A stretch of 43,547 nucleotides of DNA, taken from NCBI GenBank assembly GCA_030592575.1, contig JAUVIV010000008.1:1-43547 (forward strand). Direction: 5' to 3'. Under the pieces are notes generated by a model that worked only from the letters and a program-made list of their open reading frames with translations, made no database searches and was not told the DNA's origin. Positions 1-8,550 of the stretch are shown piece by piece. A program made the position numbers and the translations under genes. The DNA is from a bacterium (GTDB taxonomy: Bacteria; Hydrothermota; UBA3073; JACQXS01). Numbering within the stretch: the first letter of the stretch is position 1; each line of letters starts with the position of its first letter.

Positions 1-915
1 ACTATACTCACCAGCTACATACGCAAGAGTATCAACTACATAGACACCACATGCATAACCACCTATATCATAAAATCCTACTTCTATCGGTGAAGCTGGA
101 TTTGCAACATTTATAATACGAAGTCCCGCCCAGCCATCTGCTACATACGCAAGAGTATCAACTACATAGACACCGTATGCATAATTACCTGTATCATAAA
201 AACCTACTTCTACCGGTAAAACTGGATTTGCAACATTTATAATGCGAAGCCCACCATAGTAATCTGTTACATACGCAAAAGTATCAACTACATAAACACC
301 CCCTGCAGAATTACCTGTATCATAAAAACCTATTTCTACCAGTGAAGCTGGTGTTGCAACATTTATAATGCGAAGCCCACCACTCCCATCTGCTACATAC
401 GCAAGAGTATCAACTACATAGACACCACTTGCATAACCACCTGTATCATAAAAACCTATTTCTACCGGTGAAGCTGGTGTTGCAACATTTATAATGCGAA
501 GCCCACCATCTGCCACATACGCAAGAGTGTCAACTACATAAACACCATATGCATTGCCACCTGTATCATAAAACCCTATTTCTACCGGTGAGGATGGATT
601 TGCAACATTTATAATGCGAAGTCCATCCCACCTATCAGCCACATAGGCAAAAGTGTCAACTACATAGACATCATGTGCATACTCTATATCATAAAATCCT
701 ATGAGTCTGCAGTTCAAGCTATCCGCACCATAAAGATTTGTTCCTGCAAGCCACATCACCATTCCGATAAAAACAACATTTAGCGAATTTCTACCCAATT
801 TTAGTTGAGTTTTAAATGAATTTAATTTTTTAAAACCCCGCACTAAAGCATACCCTGAGCAAAGCCGAAGAGTACGGTAAAATCGTAAACTGTTAATCGT
901 AAGTCGTTTTAACAT
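1..915 (-). CDS. LVIVD-repeat surface protein, partial (runs off the left edge)
   Basis: This open frame is missing from the ORF track because its stop lies outside the window. It starts at an ATG preceded by a strong AAGGAGG ribosome site. After about 45 odd residues comes a hydrophobic signal-like segment (NVVFIGMVMWLAGTNLYG), then about six tandem repeats of roughly 43 residues with the pattern YVADGxGGLRIINVANPxSPVEVGFYDTG. This is the LVIVD repeat, known from secreted beta-propeller-like proteins. The repeats are very similar at DNA level, pointing to recent amplification. The N-terminal stretch before the signal segment is encoded by a dispersed repeat also found near 4663-4741, so it may be an insertion. 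The function is unknown; a surface or secreted location is inferred. Confidence 0.85.
   Translation of the reverse strand, partial: MLKRLTINSLRFYRTLRLCSGYALVRGFKKLNSFKTQLKLGRNSLNVVFIGMVMWLAGTNLYGADSLNCRLIGFYDIEYAHDVYVVDTFAYVADRWDGLRIINVANPSSPVEIGFYDTGGNAYGVYVVDTLAYVADGGLRIINVATPASPVEIGFYDTGGYASGVYVVDTLAYVADGSGGLRIINVATPASLVEIGFYDTGNSAGGVYVVDTFAYVTDYYGGLRIINVANPVLPVEVGFYDTGNYAYGVYVVDTLAYVADGWAGLRIINVANPASPIEVGFYDIGGYACGVYVVDTLAYVAGEYS
836..905. repeat. Dispersed hairpin repeat, copy inside the LVIVD gene
   Basis: A stretch of about 70 bases containing CACTAAAGC, CCCTGAGC, AAGCCGAAG and GTTAATCGTAA in order. It closely resembles bases 4663-4741. Here it lies in frame between the start codon and the signal-like segment of the LVIVD-repeat gene. 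Confidence 0.7.
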
Positions 916-971
916 CTTGACCTCCTTGATACCAATTTTTTCTTTCCCAACTAAAAAACATTACAAAATTT

Positions 972-1745
972 TTATACTAATCCTTTTTCTTTAAACATAG
1001 CTGCTGCTTTTGCTCCGGTTTCATCAGGAGAGCCATCAAAGATTTCTGCTCGCTTTCCCACAGGTGGCGGAAATAAAGTATCTATATTTAATCTAAGAGT
1101 TGGCTCTTCAATTCCCAATTCCTCTTTTTTGAGTACCTTAATTTCTTTAGCCGCCGCTCTTCTTATAGCTATAAGAGAAGCATATCTTGGTTCATTAATC
1201 CCTGTCTGAACAGCACATACTGCCGGAAGCTTTAGCTCAATAACCTCAATTAGCCCACCTTCAAGTTCACGATGGATTGTTGCTTTACCATCTGCTACAT
1301 CAACTTTTGTAACGAGAACACCATGTGGAACTTCAAGCATCTCAGCAAGCACAGGTCCTACTTGAGAATAACCATCATCCGTTGCCATACATCCGGTAAA
1401 AATAAGGTCAAATTCAAGTTTACTAATCACAGATTTAAGAATTTCTGAGGTCTTAGCACTATCAAGCTCTCCAAATTCACTTGAATCTATTCTTATTGCA
1501 GAATCAGCTCCTTTTGCAAGCCCCATCCGAAGCACTTCCTCGCATTCAGATTCTCCGAGAGAAACAAGAGTAACCTGTCCACCGAGCTTCTCTTTAAGAA
1601 GAACTGCTTCCTCAAGTGCATAATTATCAGATTCGTTAATATCAAAAGTCAATCGTTCTTTTATTATATCGTGACCTGAACTATCTACTTTAATTTCTGC
1701 TTCGGCAGTCTCGGGAACTCTTTTTATGCAAACGACTATATTCAT
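972..1745 (-). CDS. etfB: Electron transfer flavoprotein beta subunit
   Basis: 257 residues, the usual EtfB length, with the typical start MNIVVCIKRVPET, the ADDGYSQVGP-like nucleotide-binding region (residues about 120-130) and the conserved LPAVCAVQTGINEPRYASL segment near residue 190. EtfB pairs with EtfA to carry electrons from acyl-CoA dehydrogenases or in flavin-based bifurcation. A GGAGG ribosome site precedes the ATG. No etfA or acyl-CoA dehydrogenase is next to it in this window: the LVIVD gene follows and a PmbA-like gene precedes. The partner must be elsewhere if the protein is functional. Family assignment is firm; the pathway is not determined. Confidence 0.93.
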   Translation of the reverse strand: MNIVVCIKRVPETAEAEIKVDSSGHDIIKERLTFDINESDNYALEEAVLLKEKLGGQVTLVSLGESECEEVLRMGLAKGADSAIRIDSSEFGELDSAKTSEILKSVISKLEFDLIFTGCMATDDGYSQVGPVLAEMLEVPHGVLVTKVDVADGKATIHRELEGGLIEVIELKLPAVCAVQTGINEPRYASLIAIRRAAAKEIKVLKKEELGIEEPTLRLNIDTLFPPPVGKRAEIFDGSPDETGAKAAAMFKEKGLV

Positions 1746-1759
1746 AATTACCTCCTTAT

Positions 1760-1880
1760 CTTAAATCTATTATTGTCAAATATTGTCAAAAAACTAACCA
1801 CAGAGAACACAGAGAACTAACTTCCCCTCTGTGACCTCTGTGTTTATTCCATATTCTTTCATAGCTTAATTTGACATTAC
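1760..1880. repeat. CCACAGAG...CTCTGTG inverted-repeat element
   Basis: The gap between etfB and the PmbA-like gene holds CCACAGAGAACACAGAGA and, after a short loop, TCTGTGACCTCTGTG, which can pair into a long hairpin. TTGTCAAA on the left and TTTGACA on the right form an outer inverted pair. Related copies lie at 6370-6770, 17041-17290 and 20757-20880. Confidence 0.8.
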
Positions 1881-1903
1881 CTTAAATTTCAATAATAGTT
1901 TCT

Positions 1904-3244
1904 CTAATGTTCTGTTACTCCTGTAAAATTCCAATCCTTTATCTTCAATGCCGGAACTTTCACACCATAAGAAAAAGGTGCACCATAATGCGAAACAGAT
2001 GGCACAAACGTAGGACAAGAAAGCTCTAATACATTGGAAAAAGCTTCTATAATAGATTGAGTAAATCGCAAATTTCTAAGTGGCTTTACGATTTTCCCAT
2101 TTTCAATTAAATAAGTCCCATCTCTTGTCATCCCTGTGATTGTTACAGTCATAGGGTCTATAAGATTTGTGTACCAAAGTCTCGTAACAAGAATTCCCTT
2201 TTTTACCGAAGATGTTAGTTCTTCAAGAGTAGATTCTCCACCTTGCATAAATAGATTCAATGGTACAGCTCCTGACGAAGGGTCTCCCGTTGAATGACCT
2301 GTAGATTTCTTGCCTTCTTTTTTGGCAGTTGCAGAGTCATAAAGAAGCTCTTTTATCACTCCCCTTTCAATAAGAGAAACCCTTTTCTTCGGAACTCCTT
2401 CAAAATCAAAAGGAAAAGGACAACCTGTCGGGTCAAGTGCATCATCCCATATTGTTATATTCTTTCCTACTACTTTTTTGCCAAGTTTACCACAAAACGG
2501 GCTTCTTCCTTCTTGATGTCTGAGAGCATTAAATCCCAAATACCCAAGATATGAAAGTAAGTCTGCAGCGGCAAGGTCTTCTAATATAACTTCATATTTA
2601 CCTGTCTCAATACCTACCGGGTTTTGAGCTGATTTTGCTTTTTCTACAGCTTTTTCTATCATTTTTGTATAATTTACTTTAGATGCATTTCTTCCACCTG
2701 CTTCTGCATATCCACTTCCGTTATCTCCCATAATTGTAGTATTTGCAAACGCATTCGTACTTCGGTTATAACAAAAGAGTCCATTTGAATTCGCAATTAC
2801 AAGCTCTAACATATCTGTAGAAAAACTTCCAAAAGCTTTAAGCCCGGAAGTTCTGCGAATAATTGAGTTACATACTTCTGCTCTTTTTAGAGGAGTAAAT
2901 TCATAAGTTTTTGTAATAAAAGTCGTTACATCTTCAATCGGATTTGCCTCCGGGAAACCGGGAAAATCAGGATTCGCAGGAGCTACACGAGATATAGCTT
3001 GAGCACATTCCACTGTTTTTTCAATTTCATTGAATGTATTCGTGCTTGCTTCTCCAATTCGTTTTTCATTTACACATTTCACCACTATAATCACATTTTC
3101 CTCTTCAACATTCTGATGAATATACGAATTTGCAAATCTCGTAAGACCTGACTCCCAAACACTTATAGTTATTTGAGTAGATTCTGAATTTGAACAAGCT
3201 AAAGCCCTATCTGTAAATTCTTTTAATTGATTTTTACCTAACAT
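1904..3244 (-). CDS. TldD/PmbA-family protein, TldE (PmbA)-like
   Basis: 446 residues with the fold markers of the TldD/PmbA family: an N-terminal region with the SVWESGLTRFANSYIHQN-type motif, IANSNGL near residue 150, and a C-terminal half with LLYDSATAKKEGKKSTGH and ITGMTRDGTYLIENGKI. TldD/TldE work as a heterodimeric metalloprotease that trims peptides. The HExxxH zinc motif of TldD is absent (the aligned region reads LRHQEGRSPF), so this is the TldE/PmbA type, the non-zinc partner. No tldD lies beside it in the window. The gene stands alone, flanked by repeat-rich gaps. Family is confident; substrate unknown. Confidence 0.88.
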   Translation of the reverse strand: MLGKNQLKEFTDRALACSNSESTQITISVWESGLTRFANSYIHQNVEEENVIIVVKCVNEKRIGEASTNTFNEIEKTVECAQAISRVAPANPDFPGFPEANPIEDVTTFITKTYEFTPLKRAEVCNSIIRRTSGLKAFGSFSTDMLELVIANSNGLFCYNRSTNAFANTTIMGDNGSGYAEAGGRNASKVNYTKMIEKAVEKAKSAQNPVGIETGKYEVILEDLAAADLLSYLGYLGFNALRHQEGRSPFCGKLGKKVVGKNITIWDDALDPTGCPFPFDFEGVPKKRVSLIERGVIKELLYDSATAKKEGKKSTGHSTGDPSSGAVPLNLFMQGGESTLEELTSSVKKGILVTRLWYTNLIDPMTVTITGMTRDGTYLIENGKIVKPLRNLRFTQSIIEAFSNVLELSCPTFVPSVSHYGAPFSYGVKVPALKIKDWNFTGVTEH

Positions 3245-3531
3245 TTAGCCCCCTTGCTTTTCTTTTTTCTTTCATTTTATACATTTTCTTTCCCCCAAAA
3301 GTACAACTGATTTAGAGAAAGTCAAGGGAAAATAGATATTGAAATAAGAGTAATTCTTGTGGTCATCTACAATAAAAAGGGTAAGTACAAGAGCAAGAGA
3401 ACCGCCTCTACATAATTTATATTATTCAGTACCTTTTTTCTTTTGGAGTGCAAAAGCTTGCTTTTGCCTACCCGATTACAGTATCTTTTGAGAGAGTCTC
3501 CCGTCTTTTATATTGACATCTGTATTTTTTT

Positions 3532-3581
3532 GGAGTGCAACGACTCTGTCGTTGCATGCAAAAACAGAGTTTTTGCACTCC
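3532..3581. repeat. 50-nt cloverleaf-like palindromic repeat, copy 1
   Basis: The sequence divides exactly into outer stem GGAGT/ACTCC, arm A GCAACGAC-TCT-GTCGTTGC, linker AT, and arm B GCAAAAAC-AGA-GTTTTTGC. The same layout with compensatory changes occurs at 14746-14795. Confidence 0.9.
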
Positions 3582-3767
3582 ATATTTTTCCCAATCAATA
3601 CTTCTTGTTTATTCCCGATAAACAAACTCTCCAGTCATGCTCCCGTGGGCGTCCTTCCGTGCTCCCGTGAGCGTCCACGCACACGGTTCCTTTGCGAAGA
3701 CGCAAATGAGAGCAAAAAGAAGAGCAAAAAGGAAAGCAAAAAAGGAGAGCAAGAAACTCTCCCCGAT

Positions 3768-3822
3768 GGGTAGATGAGAGCCTCTGCTCTCATCAGGTTG
3801 AAGCAGAAGCTTCAACCTACCC
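3768..3822. repeat. Two-armed palindromic repeat, variant sequence
   Basis: Outer stem GGGTA/TACCC encloses arm A GATGAGAGC-CTCT-GCTCTCATC and arm B GGTTGAAGC-AGAA-GCTTCAACC. The architecture matches the 50-nt element at 3532-3581 but the sequence differs. Confidence 0.85.
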
Positions 3823-3890
3823 TTTTAGCACACTAACATCCATCCGACAATACAACCATCCAACTATAAGACAATAAGACTATCCAACTG

Positions 3891-4571
3891 TCATAATTCC
3901 TTAAGCCATTGCTTGACCATTTCTTCTGCACTATCCGGTAAATATTCTTGTTTTTCAAGTGCCTTCTCCCACCATATCCTCGCACTCTTCTCATCACCTT
4001 TTTTCTTATAAGCAAGTCCCATATTCGCCATTGCTTTGGCATCGTTTGAGTCAATCTCTATTGCCTTCGTGAAATTTCGAATCGCAGTATTGTAGTCCTT
4101 CTTCTTAGCATATACTAAGCCCCTATTATTCAAGTTAACAATTATTCCCTTTTTGTCCTGAATTTTTTCTGCCAGTTCCAATGACTCTTGATAATGCGTG
4201 AGTGCTTGGTCAAACTCACTTTGATTACAAAAACAAATCCCAATAAGATTCAAAAGTGCCACCTTCTGATTTCTTTTTGCCTTTGGTAATAACTTGCGGA
4301 AAATCCCAATCGCTTCATTCCATTTCTTCTTGTCCATCGCCAGAACACCATCATCAAACTCCTTTTTTATCGGATGTTTTTTAGGCAAATCAGGAAGACC
4401 ATCAAGATATAGCTGTGGAGGATGAAATTCTACCTTTATGCCATCTTTTATACTTGCCATTATACTTTTCACAGAACCTGTTCGTTGCGGTTTGAGAAAT
4501 TTAAGGACAATAACTATCACAACTACAAGTAATACAATAGTACCTACTATACCAAAGATAAATGCATTCAT
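3891..4571 (-). CDS. Membrane-anchored TPR-repeat protein
   Basis: 226 residues. Residues about 3-27 form one strongly hydrophobic helix (IFGIVGTIVLLVVVIVIVLKFL), followed by a basic stretch, so the rest is probably cytoplasmic or periplasmic and tethered by the N terminus. From about residue 75 it carries four tetratricopeptide repeats, for example the one around NNRGLVYAKKKDYNTAIRNF and the next around AMANMGLAYKKKGDEKSARI. TPR proteins scaffold protein complexes; nothing here names the partner. It is isolated between two repeat-filled gaps. No strong ribosome site precedes the ATG. Confidence 0.8.
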   Translation of the reverse strand: MNAFIFGIVGTIVLLVVVIVIVLKFLKPQRTGSVKSIMASIKDGIKVEFHPPQLYLDGLPDLPKKHPIKKEFDDGVLAMDKKKWNEAIGIFRKLLPKAKRNQKVALLNLIGICFCNQSEFDQALTHYQESLELAEKIQDKKGIIVNLNNRGLVYAKKKDYNTAIRNFTKAIEIDSNDAKAMANMGLAYKKKGDEKSARIWWEKALEKQEYLPDSAEEMVKQWLKEL

Positions 4572-4842
4572 TTTTTTACAAGAATCTTCTTCTACCCGAC
4601 TTTTTGAGCTTGCGAAATCCCGAATACTCGGGAAGTCGAGGGTTTAATGGACTTAAGTCCCCAGAACCCTGCACTAAAGCCTGCCCTGAGCGAAGCCGAA
4701 GGGTGCGATAGAAGTATGAATTGTTAATCGTAAATTGTCATGCTGAACTTGTTTCAGCATCTAATAAAATCAATGCATCGCAAGCCCCTGAAACGAGTTC
4801 AGGATAACATAAAAACGGTTTCCCAGCTCTCTCTTAGACTTC
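4572..4842. repeat. Repeat-filled gap between TPR and aldehyde dehydrogenase genes
   Basis: Contains the hairpin TCCCGAATACTCGGGA, a second copy (4663-4741) of the CACTAAAGC/CCCTGAGCGAAGCCGAAGGG repeat found inside the LVIVD gene, and a TCATGCTGAACTTGTTTCAGCATCT hairpin of the common TCATTCTGAAC type. No gene is seen. Confidence 0.75.
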
Positions 4843-6312
4843 CTAATCATCAAGCTGAGCACGTTGAAGTTTCCCGGAATAATCAATATAAACTGTTTGA
4901 AATTCAGTAAATATTTCGTAAACTGTCCATCCACCTTCACGATGCCCATTACCTGTATTCTTGACTCCACCAAATGGCAAATGACACTCTGCTCCAATCG
5001 TAGGTCCGTTCACATAAGTTATTCCGGCTTCAATTCGTTCAACTGCCTGCATTGCAGCATTTACATCTTGGGTATAAATAGAAGATGATAATCCATACTT
5101 AGTAGAATTGATTACATCAATCGCTTCATTTAAACCACATACTTTAATAACTGCAAGAACCGGTCCGAATATCTCTTCCTGTGCAATCCGCATATTCTTA
5201 TTTACTCCACTGAATATAGTCGGTTCATAGAAAAATCCGCTATCACATTTGTTGTCGGTATAAAAATTTCCACCACATTCAAGTTTTGCTTCTTCTTTGC
5301 CAATCTGCACATATTTATCAATCTTCTCTCTTTGGCTCTTGGAGATAACAGGACCCATTTCCATACCTTCATCAAGTCCATTTCCAATTTTCAATTTTTT
5401 CGCTCTATCTATAAGCATTGCCAAAAACTTATCATGAATCTCCTCGTCTAAAATTAGTCTTGAAGTTGCAGTACATCGTTGTCCTGTTGTTCCAAATGCT
5501 CCCCATAGAACACCATCTATGGCAAGTTCCAGATTCGCATCTCGCATAACAATTTGCCCATTTTTACCACCGAGTTCTAAGCTTACTCTTTTTAACAACT
5601 TTCCGGCAACTTCCGCAATCCTTGAACCTGTTTCAACAGAACCCGTAAAACTCACAACTCCAATATCAGGATGCTTGCTTATGGCTTCTCCAACTATTCC
5701 TCCAGGTCCCTGAACAAGATTCACAACTCCTTTGGGAACTCCTGATTCAATTAAAAGCTCAATAAGTCGTGTAGAAGTCCATGGAGCTTCACGAGATGGT
5801 TTAAGCACAAGCGTATTGCCTGAAAGCAACGCAGGAATCATTTTCCAACAAGGAATAGCAGCTGGAAAATTCCATGGGGCTATCAGTCCGGCAACCCCAA
5901 TAGGACGTTTGAATGTAAGACAAATTTTATTAGGAAGTTCTGATGGGACAGTATGACCGAAAAATCTTGTAGCTTCACCAAACGCATAATAAGCAGTATC
6001 TATGGCTTCTTGCACATCACCTCTTGTTTCCTTGAGCACTTTACCCATTTCTTGAGTTTCTATGCGTGCAAGTTCTTCTTTATGCTCCATCATCAAATCA
6101 CCAAACTTACGCATAATTGCACCACGATCCGGAAGAGGCAATTTACTCCATTTTGGAAAAGCTTCTTTAGCACTTTTCACTGCATCATCTACATCTTCTT
6201 TTCCTGAATATGGAAAACTACCTATCTCTTCACCGGTAGCAGGGTTTATTTTAATAAAATTTTCTCCACTCTTTGCATCTACCCATTTCCCATTTATGTA
6301 ATTCTTATACAT
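4843..6312 (-). CDS. NAD(P)-dependent aldehyde dehydrogenase
   Basis: 489 residues, standard for the family. It oxidises an aldehyde to the carboxylate with NAD(P)+. The cofactor site shows LIAPWNFPAAIP (about 140), VVSFTGSVETG (about 215) and the catalytic glutamate in LELGGKNGQ (about 245); the catalytic cysteine is in GTTGQRCTATSR (about 280), and the EEIFGPVLAVIK motif is near residue 375. The tail NGPTIGAECHLPFGGVKNTGNGHREGG resembles semialdehyde dehydrogenases of the aminoadipate/ketoglutarate-semialdehyde type, but the substrate cannot be set from sequence alone. A GGGAGG ribosome site lies just before the ATG. It is transcribed alone. Confidence 0.93.
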   Translation of the reverse strand: MYKNYINGKWVDAKSGENFIKINPATGEEIGSFPYSGKEDVDDAVKSAKEAFPKWSKLPLPDRGAIMRKFGDLMMEHKEELARIETQEMGKVLKETRGDVQEAIDTAYYAFGEATRFFGHTVPSELPNKICLTFKRPIGVAGLIAPWNFPAAIPCWKMIPALLSGNTLVLKPSREAPWTSTRLIELLIESGVPKGVVNLVQGPGGIVGEAISKHPDIGVVSFTGSVETGSRIAEVAGKLLKRVSLELGGKNGQIVMRDANLELAIDGVLWGAFGTTGQRCTATSRLILDEEIHDKFLAMLIDRAKKLKIGNGLDEGMEMGPVISKSQREKIDKYVQIGKEEAKLECGGNFYTDNKCDSGFFYEPTIFSGVNKNMRIAQEEIFGPVLAVIKVCGLNEAIDVINSTKYGLSSSIYTQDVNAAMQAVERIEAGITYVNGPTIGAECHLPFGGVKNTGNGHREGGWTVYEIFTEFQTVYIDYSGKLQRAQLDD

Positions 6313-6772
6313 TATTATTCCTCCCTTTTCTTATTGATTTTATAGATTTACAAGAATAAAACATCTCTGTAAAATATACGATATTATCAAAAACTTAACC
6401 ACAGAGAACACGGAGATACAAATAGATAAAAGATTTACACAATATTTTTATTTCTCCCCTCTGCAACCTCTATAAAACTAATCTCTTTATTCTATCTTTT
6501 AACCTTTTTTTTCACATTAAAACTTATTGATTAAAAACAAGGATTGAAAGAGAATTTAAAGAGTAATAAGACATTTATAGAAAAAAGAATCTCTTCTAAT
6601 CTCTTAAAAATCCCTGTGAAATTACTTAAGTTATTATTTAGAGAACACAGAGGAATCAATTCAAAATTATCAATTAATAATTGCTCATCTTGCATTATTT
6701 CTTTCCCCTCTGTGACCTCTGTGGTTCAAGTGGTTTTCTTTTCATATTCTATTTGACACTATCAAATGTACT
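6313..6772. repeat. Composite CACAGAG-type inverted-repeat region
   Basis: A gap of 460 bases without a credible gene. The left end (from about 6370) reads TATCAAAAACTTAACCACAGAG and the right end CTCTGTGACCTCTGTGGTT...TTTGACACTATC, so the ends are inverted relative to each other, as in the copy at 1760-1880. Internal partial copies occur (CACAGAGGAATC near 6650). This resembles a small non-coding mobile or dispersed element; the ORFs predicted here are spurious. Confidence 0.7.
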
Positions 6773-7729
6773 CTATATCCGAGCTCTCCAGAATTCAAGA
6801 ATATCTCGAAGTGTTTGCTCGAATGGAATTTCCGGCTTCCAACCGGTAAGTTTTCTGAATTTAACACAATCACAAACAAGCACAGGAACATCCGTAGGTC
6901 TTAATCTGGTTGAAGTTTGTTTTATTTCTATGTCATTCACATCAGAAAGTTTAACCAAAGTATCAAGAATATCTTTTATTGTCTCCCCAGTACCTGAACA
7001 TATAGTATAAACGTCTCCGGGCTTTCCTCGTTCAAGCGACAACCAATAAGCTTTCACCATATCACGAACATCGGTAAAATCTCGTATTGCATCTAAATTT
7101 CCTGTATGAATTACTTTTGGTTTTTTGCCACGTTCCATTTGCACAATTTGACGAGCAAAATCCGAACAGACAAAATTAGCAGGTCTTCTTGGACCAGTAT
7201 GATTAAAAGCTCTTGTGCGAATAACTTTGATGCCATAATTCATAAAATACTGATAAGCAAGCATATCTTGACAAACTTTAGAAACTCCGTAAGGAGATAA
7301 CGGTCTTAACGGATTACCTTCTGTAATAGGTAATTCATTTTGATGCACAAGTCCGTATTCTTCCGATGAACCGGCAACTTGAATTAGCGGGTCTATTCCT
7401 ATTTTTCTCACTGACTCAAATATATTAAGTTCTCCCATTATGTTAGTCTCAAGTGTAGAGCTCGGAGAATCCCAACTCGTAGGGACATAAGATTGTGCTG
7501 CAAGATGGAATATACGATCCGGCTTTATTTCTTCCATTGCATTCCTTACCGAAGTTGCATCTCTAATATCACATTCGTATAAAGCAATACGGTCTTCAAA
7601 ATGCTCTATATTCTCCGTTCTTGACCTCCAACGTTTTAGTCCGAATATCTCAACATCCGACATAGTTAAAAGATAGTCAACTAAATGAGAACCAACAAAT
7701 CCCGTTACCCCTGTTACAAGAACTTTCAT
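6773..7729 (-). CDS. GDP-mannose 4,6-dehydratase-like NAD-dependent sugar-nucleotide enzyme
   Basis: 318 residues of the extended short-chain dehydrogenase family. The Rossmann motif GVTGFVGSH is at residues 7-15, the SSEEYG segment near 120 and the catalytic YxxxK in PYGVSKVCQD near 145. FNHTGPRRPANFVCSDFARQI is characteristic of GDP-mannose 4,6-dehydratase and the related GDP-6-deoxy-mannose (lyxo-hexulose) reductase. It therefore probably makes a GDP-deoxyhexose for surface glycans; dehydratase and reductase cannot be separated confidently here. An AAGGAG site precedes the ATG. It is the last gene of the minus-strand run after the metallophosphoesterase, 77 bases downstream of it. Confidence 0.85.
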   Translation of the reverse strand: MKVLVTGVTGFVGSHLVDYLLTMSDVEIFGLKRWRSRTENIEHFEDRIALYECDIRDATSVRNAMEEIKPDRIFHLAAQSYVPTSWDSPSSTLETNIMGELNIFESVRKIGIDPLIQVAGSSEEYGLVHQNELPITEGNPLRPLSPYGVSKVCQDMLAYQYFMNYGIKVIRTRAFNHTGPRRPANFVCSDFARQIVQMERGKKPKVIHTGNLDAIRDFTDVRDMVKAYWLSLERGKPGDVYTICSGTGETIKDILDTLVKLSDVNDIEIKQTSTRLRPTDVPVLVCDCVKFRKLTGWKPEIPFEQTLRDILEFWRARI

Positions 7730-7806
7730 ATTACGCTCCTTTCCATTATTAAAATTGTGTTTATATTCTTTCCAATAATTTTTCTCACAAAAATCATATT
7801 TTAATT

Positions 7807-8532
7807 TTATTTTCCTAACTCAAGCCTTGAAGCTGAAAAATCCGGTAGTTCCGCATCAATTATTTTTTGCTGTGCACCTTTTATATCGTATTTAATTCTT
7901 ACAATTTCTACTTTTTTATTTTTCGAATCATAAATGGCAAATGAAGCACGAGAATCACCATCTCTTGGTTGTCCAACACTTCCCGGATTTATTATATATC
8001 TCGCTTCGTGCTTAAGCACAAATTTTTTATTTTCAATTACGTTATATCGGTTGTCTTGTTCAACGAAACTACACGGAACATGCGAATGTCCTACAAAACA
8101 AATACGATTAGAAAAAATCTTGAATTTCGTAATCGCATCCTTTAGAGATAAAACATATTCCCAATGAGAAGGATCTCCGGGAGAAGCATGAACCATAAGT
8201 TTCCCATTTACTTCCCTGATAAGTGGTAAATTTTCAAGCCAAGTTCTATTTTCCTCAGTAAGAATCTTCCCCGTCCATTGACAGATACCAATTGCTGCTT
8301 TGCCAAAACTTTTCAAACTCGTACGTCCAACTGATCCTGCATCGTGATTACCGAGAACAACATAAGAAGCTGATTTTCTGACTAAATCACAACATTCGTT
8401 TGGACTTGCCGCATAACCGACTATATCCCCCAAACAAATTATTTTTTCAACACCTCTTCGCTCCAATTCATCAAATACAGTTTTACTTGCTTCAAAATTA
8501 GAATGAAGATCACTTACTATTCCGTATATCAT
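7807..8532 (-). CDS. Metallophosphoesterase (YfcE/MJ0936-like)
   Basis: 241 residues with the full dinuclear-metal signature: DLHSN (residue 8), GDIVGY (about 36), GNHD (about 62) and VGHSH (about 150), then NPGSVGQPRDGD. This family hydrolyses phosphodiesters or phosphomonoesters and includes small soluble phosphodiesterases; the natural substrate is unknown. It sits 18 bases downstream of nusB and is likely cotranscribed with it. Confidence 0.9.
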   Translation of the reverse strand: MIYGIVSDLHSNFEASKTVFDELERRGVEKIICLGDIVGYAASPNECCDLVRKSASYVVLGNHDAGSVGRTSLKSFGKAAIGICQWTGKILTEENRTWLENLPLIREVNGKLMVHASPGDPSHWEYVLSLKDAITKFKIFSNRICFVGHSHVPCSFVEQDNRYNVIENKKFVLKHEARYIINPGSVGQPRDGDSRASFAIYDSKNKKVEIVRIKYDIKGAQQKIIDAELPDFSASRLELGK

Positions 8533-8550
8533 ATTTAAATACCTAAATTT

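Larger units (their letters stand above)
3245..3890. repeat. Repeat-rich intergenic region (about 650 bases)
   Basis: I see no credible gene here; the short ORFs in the track are translations of palindromic repeats. From left to right it holds a GCAAAAGCTTGCTTTTGC hairpin after GGAGT (3445-3473), a 50-nt three-way-junction repeat (3532-3581), tandem CTCCCGTGGGCGTCC/CTCCCGTGAGCGTCC units (about 3640-3680) related to the last bases of the window, a TTTGCGAAGACGCAAA hairpin, purine-rich AGAGCAAAAAG repeats, and a second two-armed element (3768-3822). Confidence 0.8.

Noticed and set aside
1-710. CRISPR-like array from the regularly spaced repeats at the left end
   Set aside because: The repeats are about 130 bases, stay in one reading frame and encode LVIVD units; the intervening sequence also repeats, so there are no spacers.
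3443-3815. ORFs of 68-86 residues in the 3.4-3.8 kb gap
   Set aside because: They read through palindromic repeats in several frames on both strands and have no ribosome sites or family motifs.
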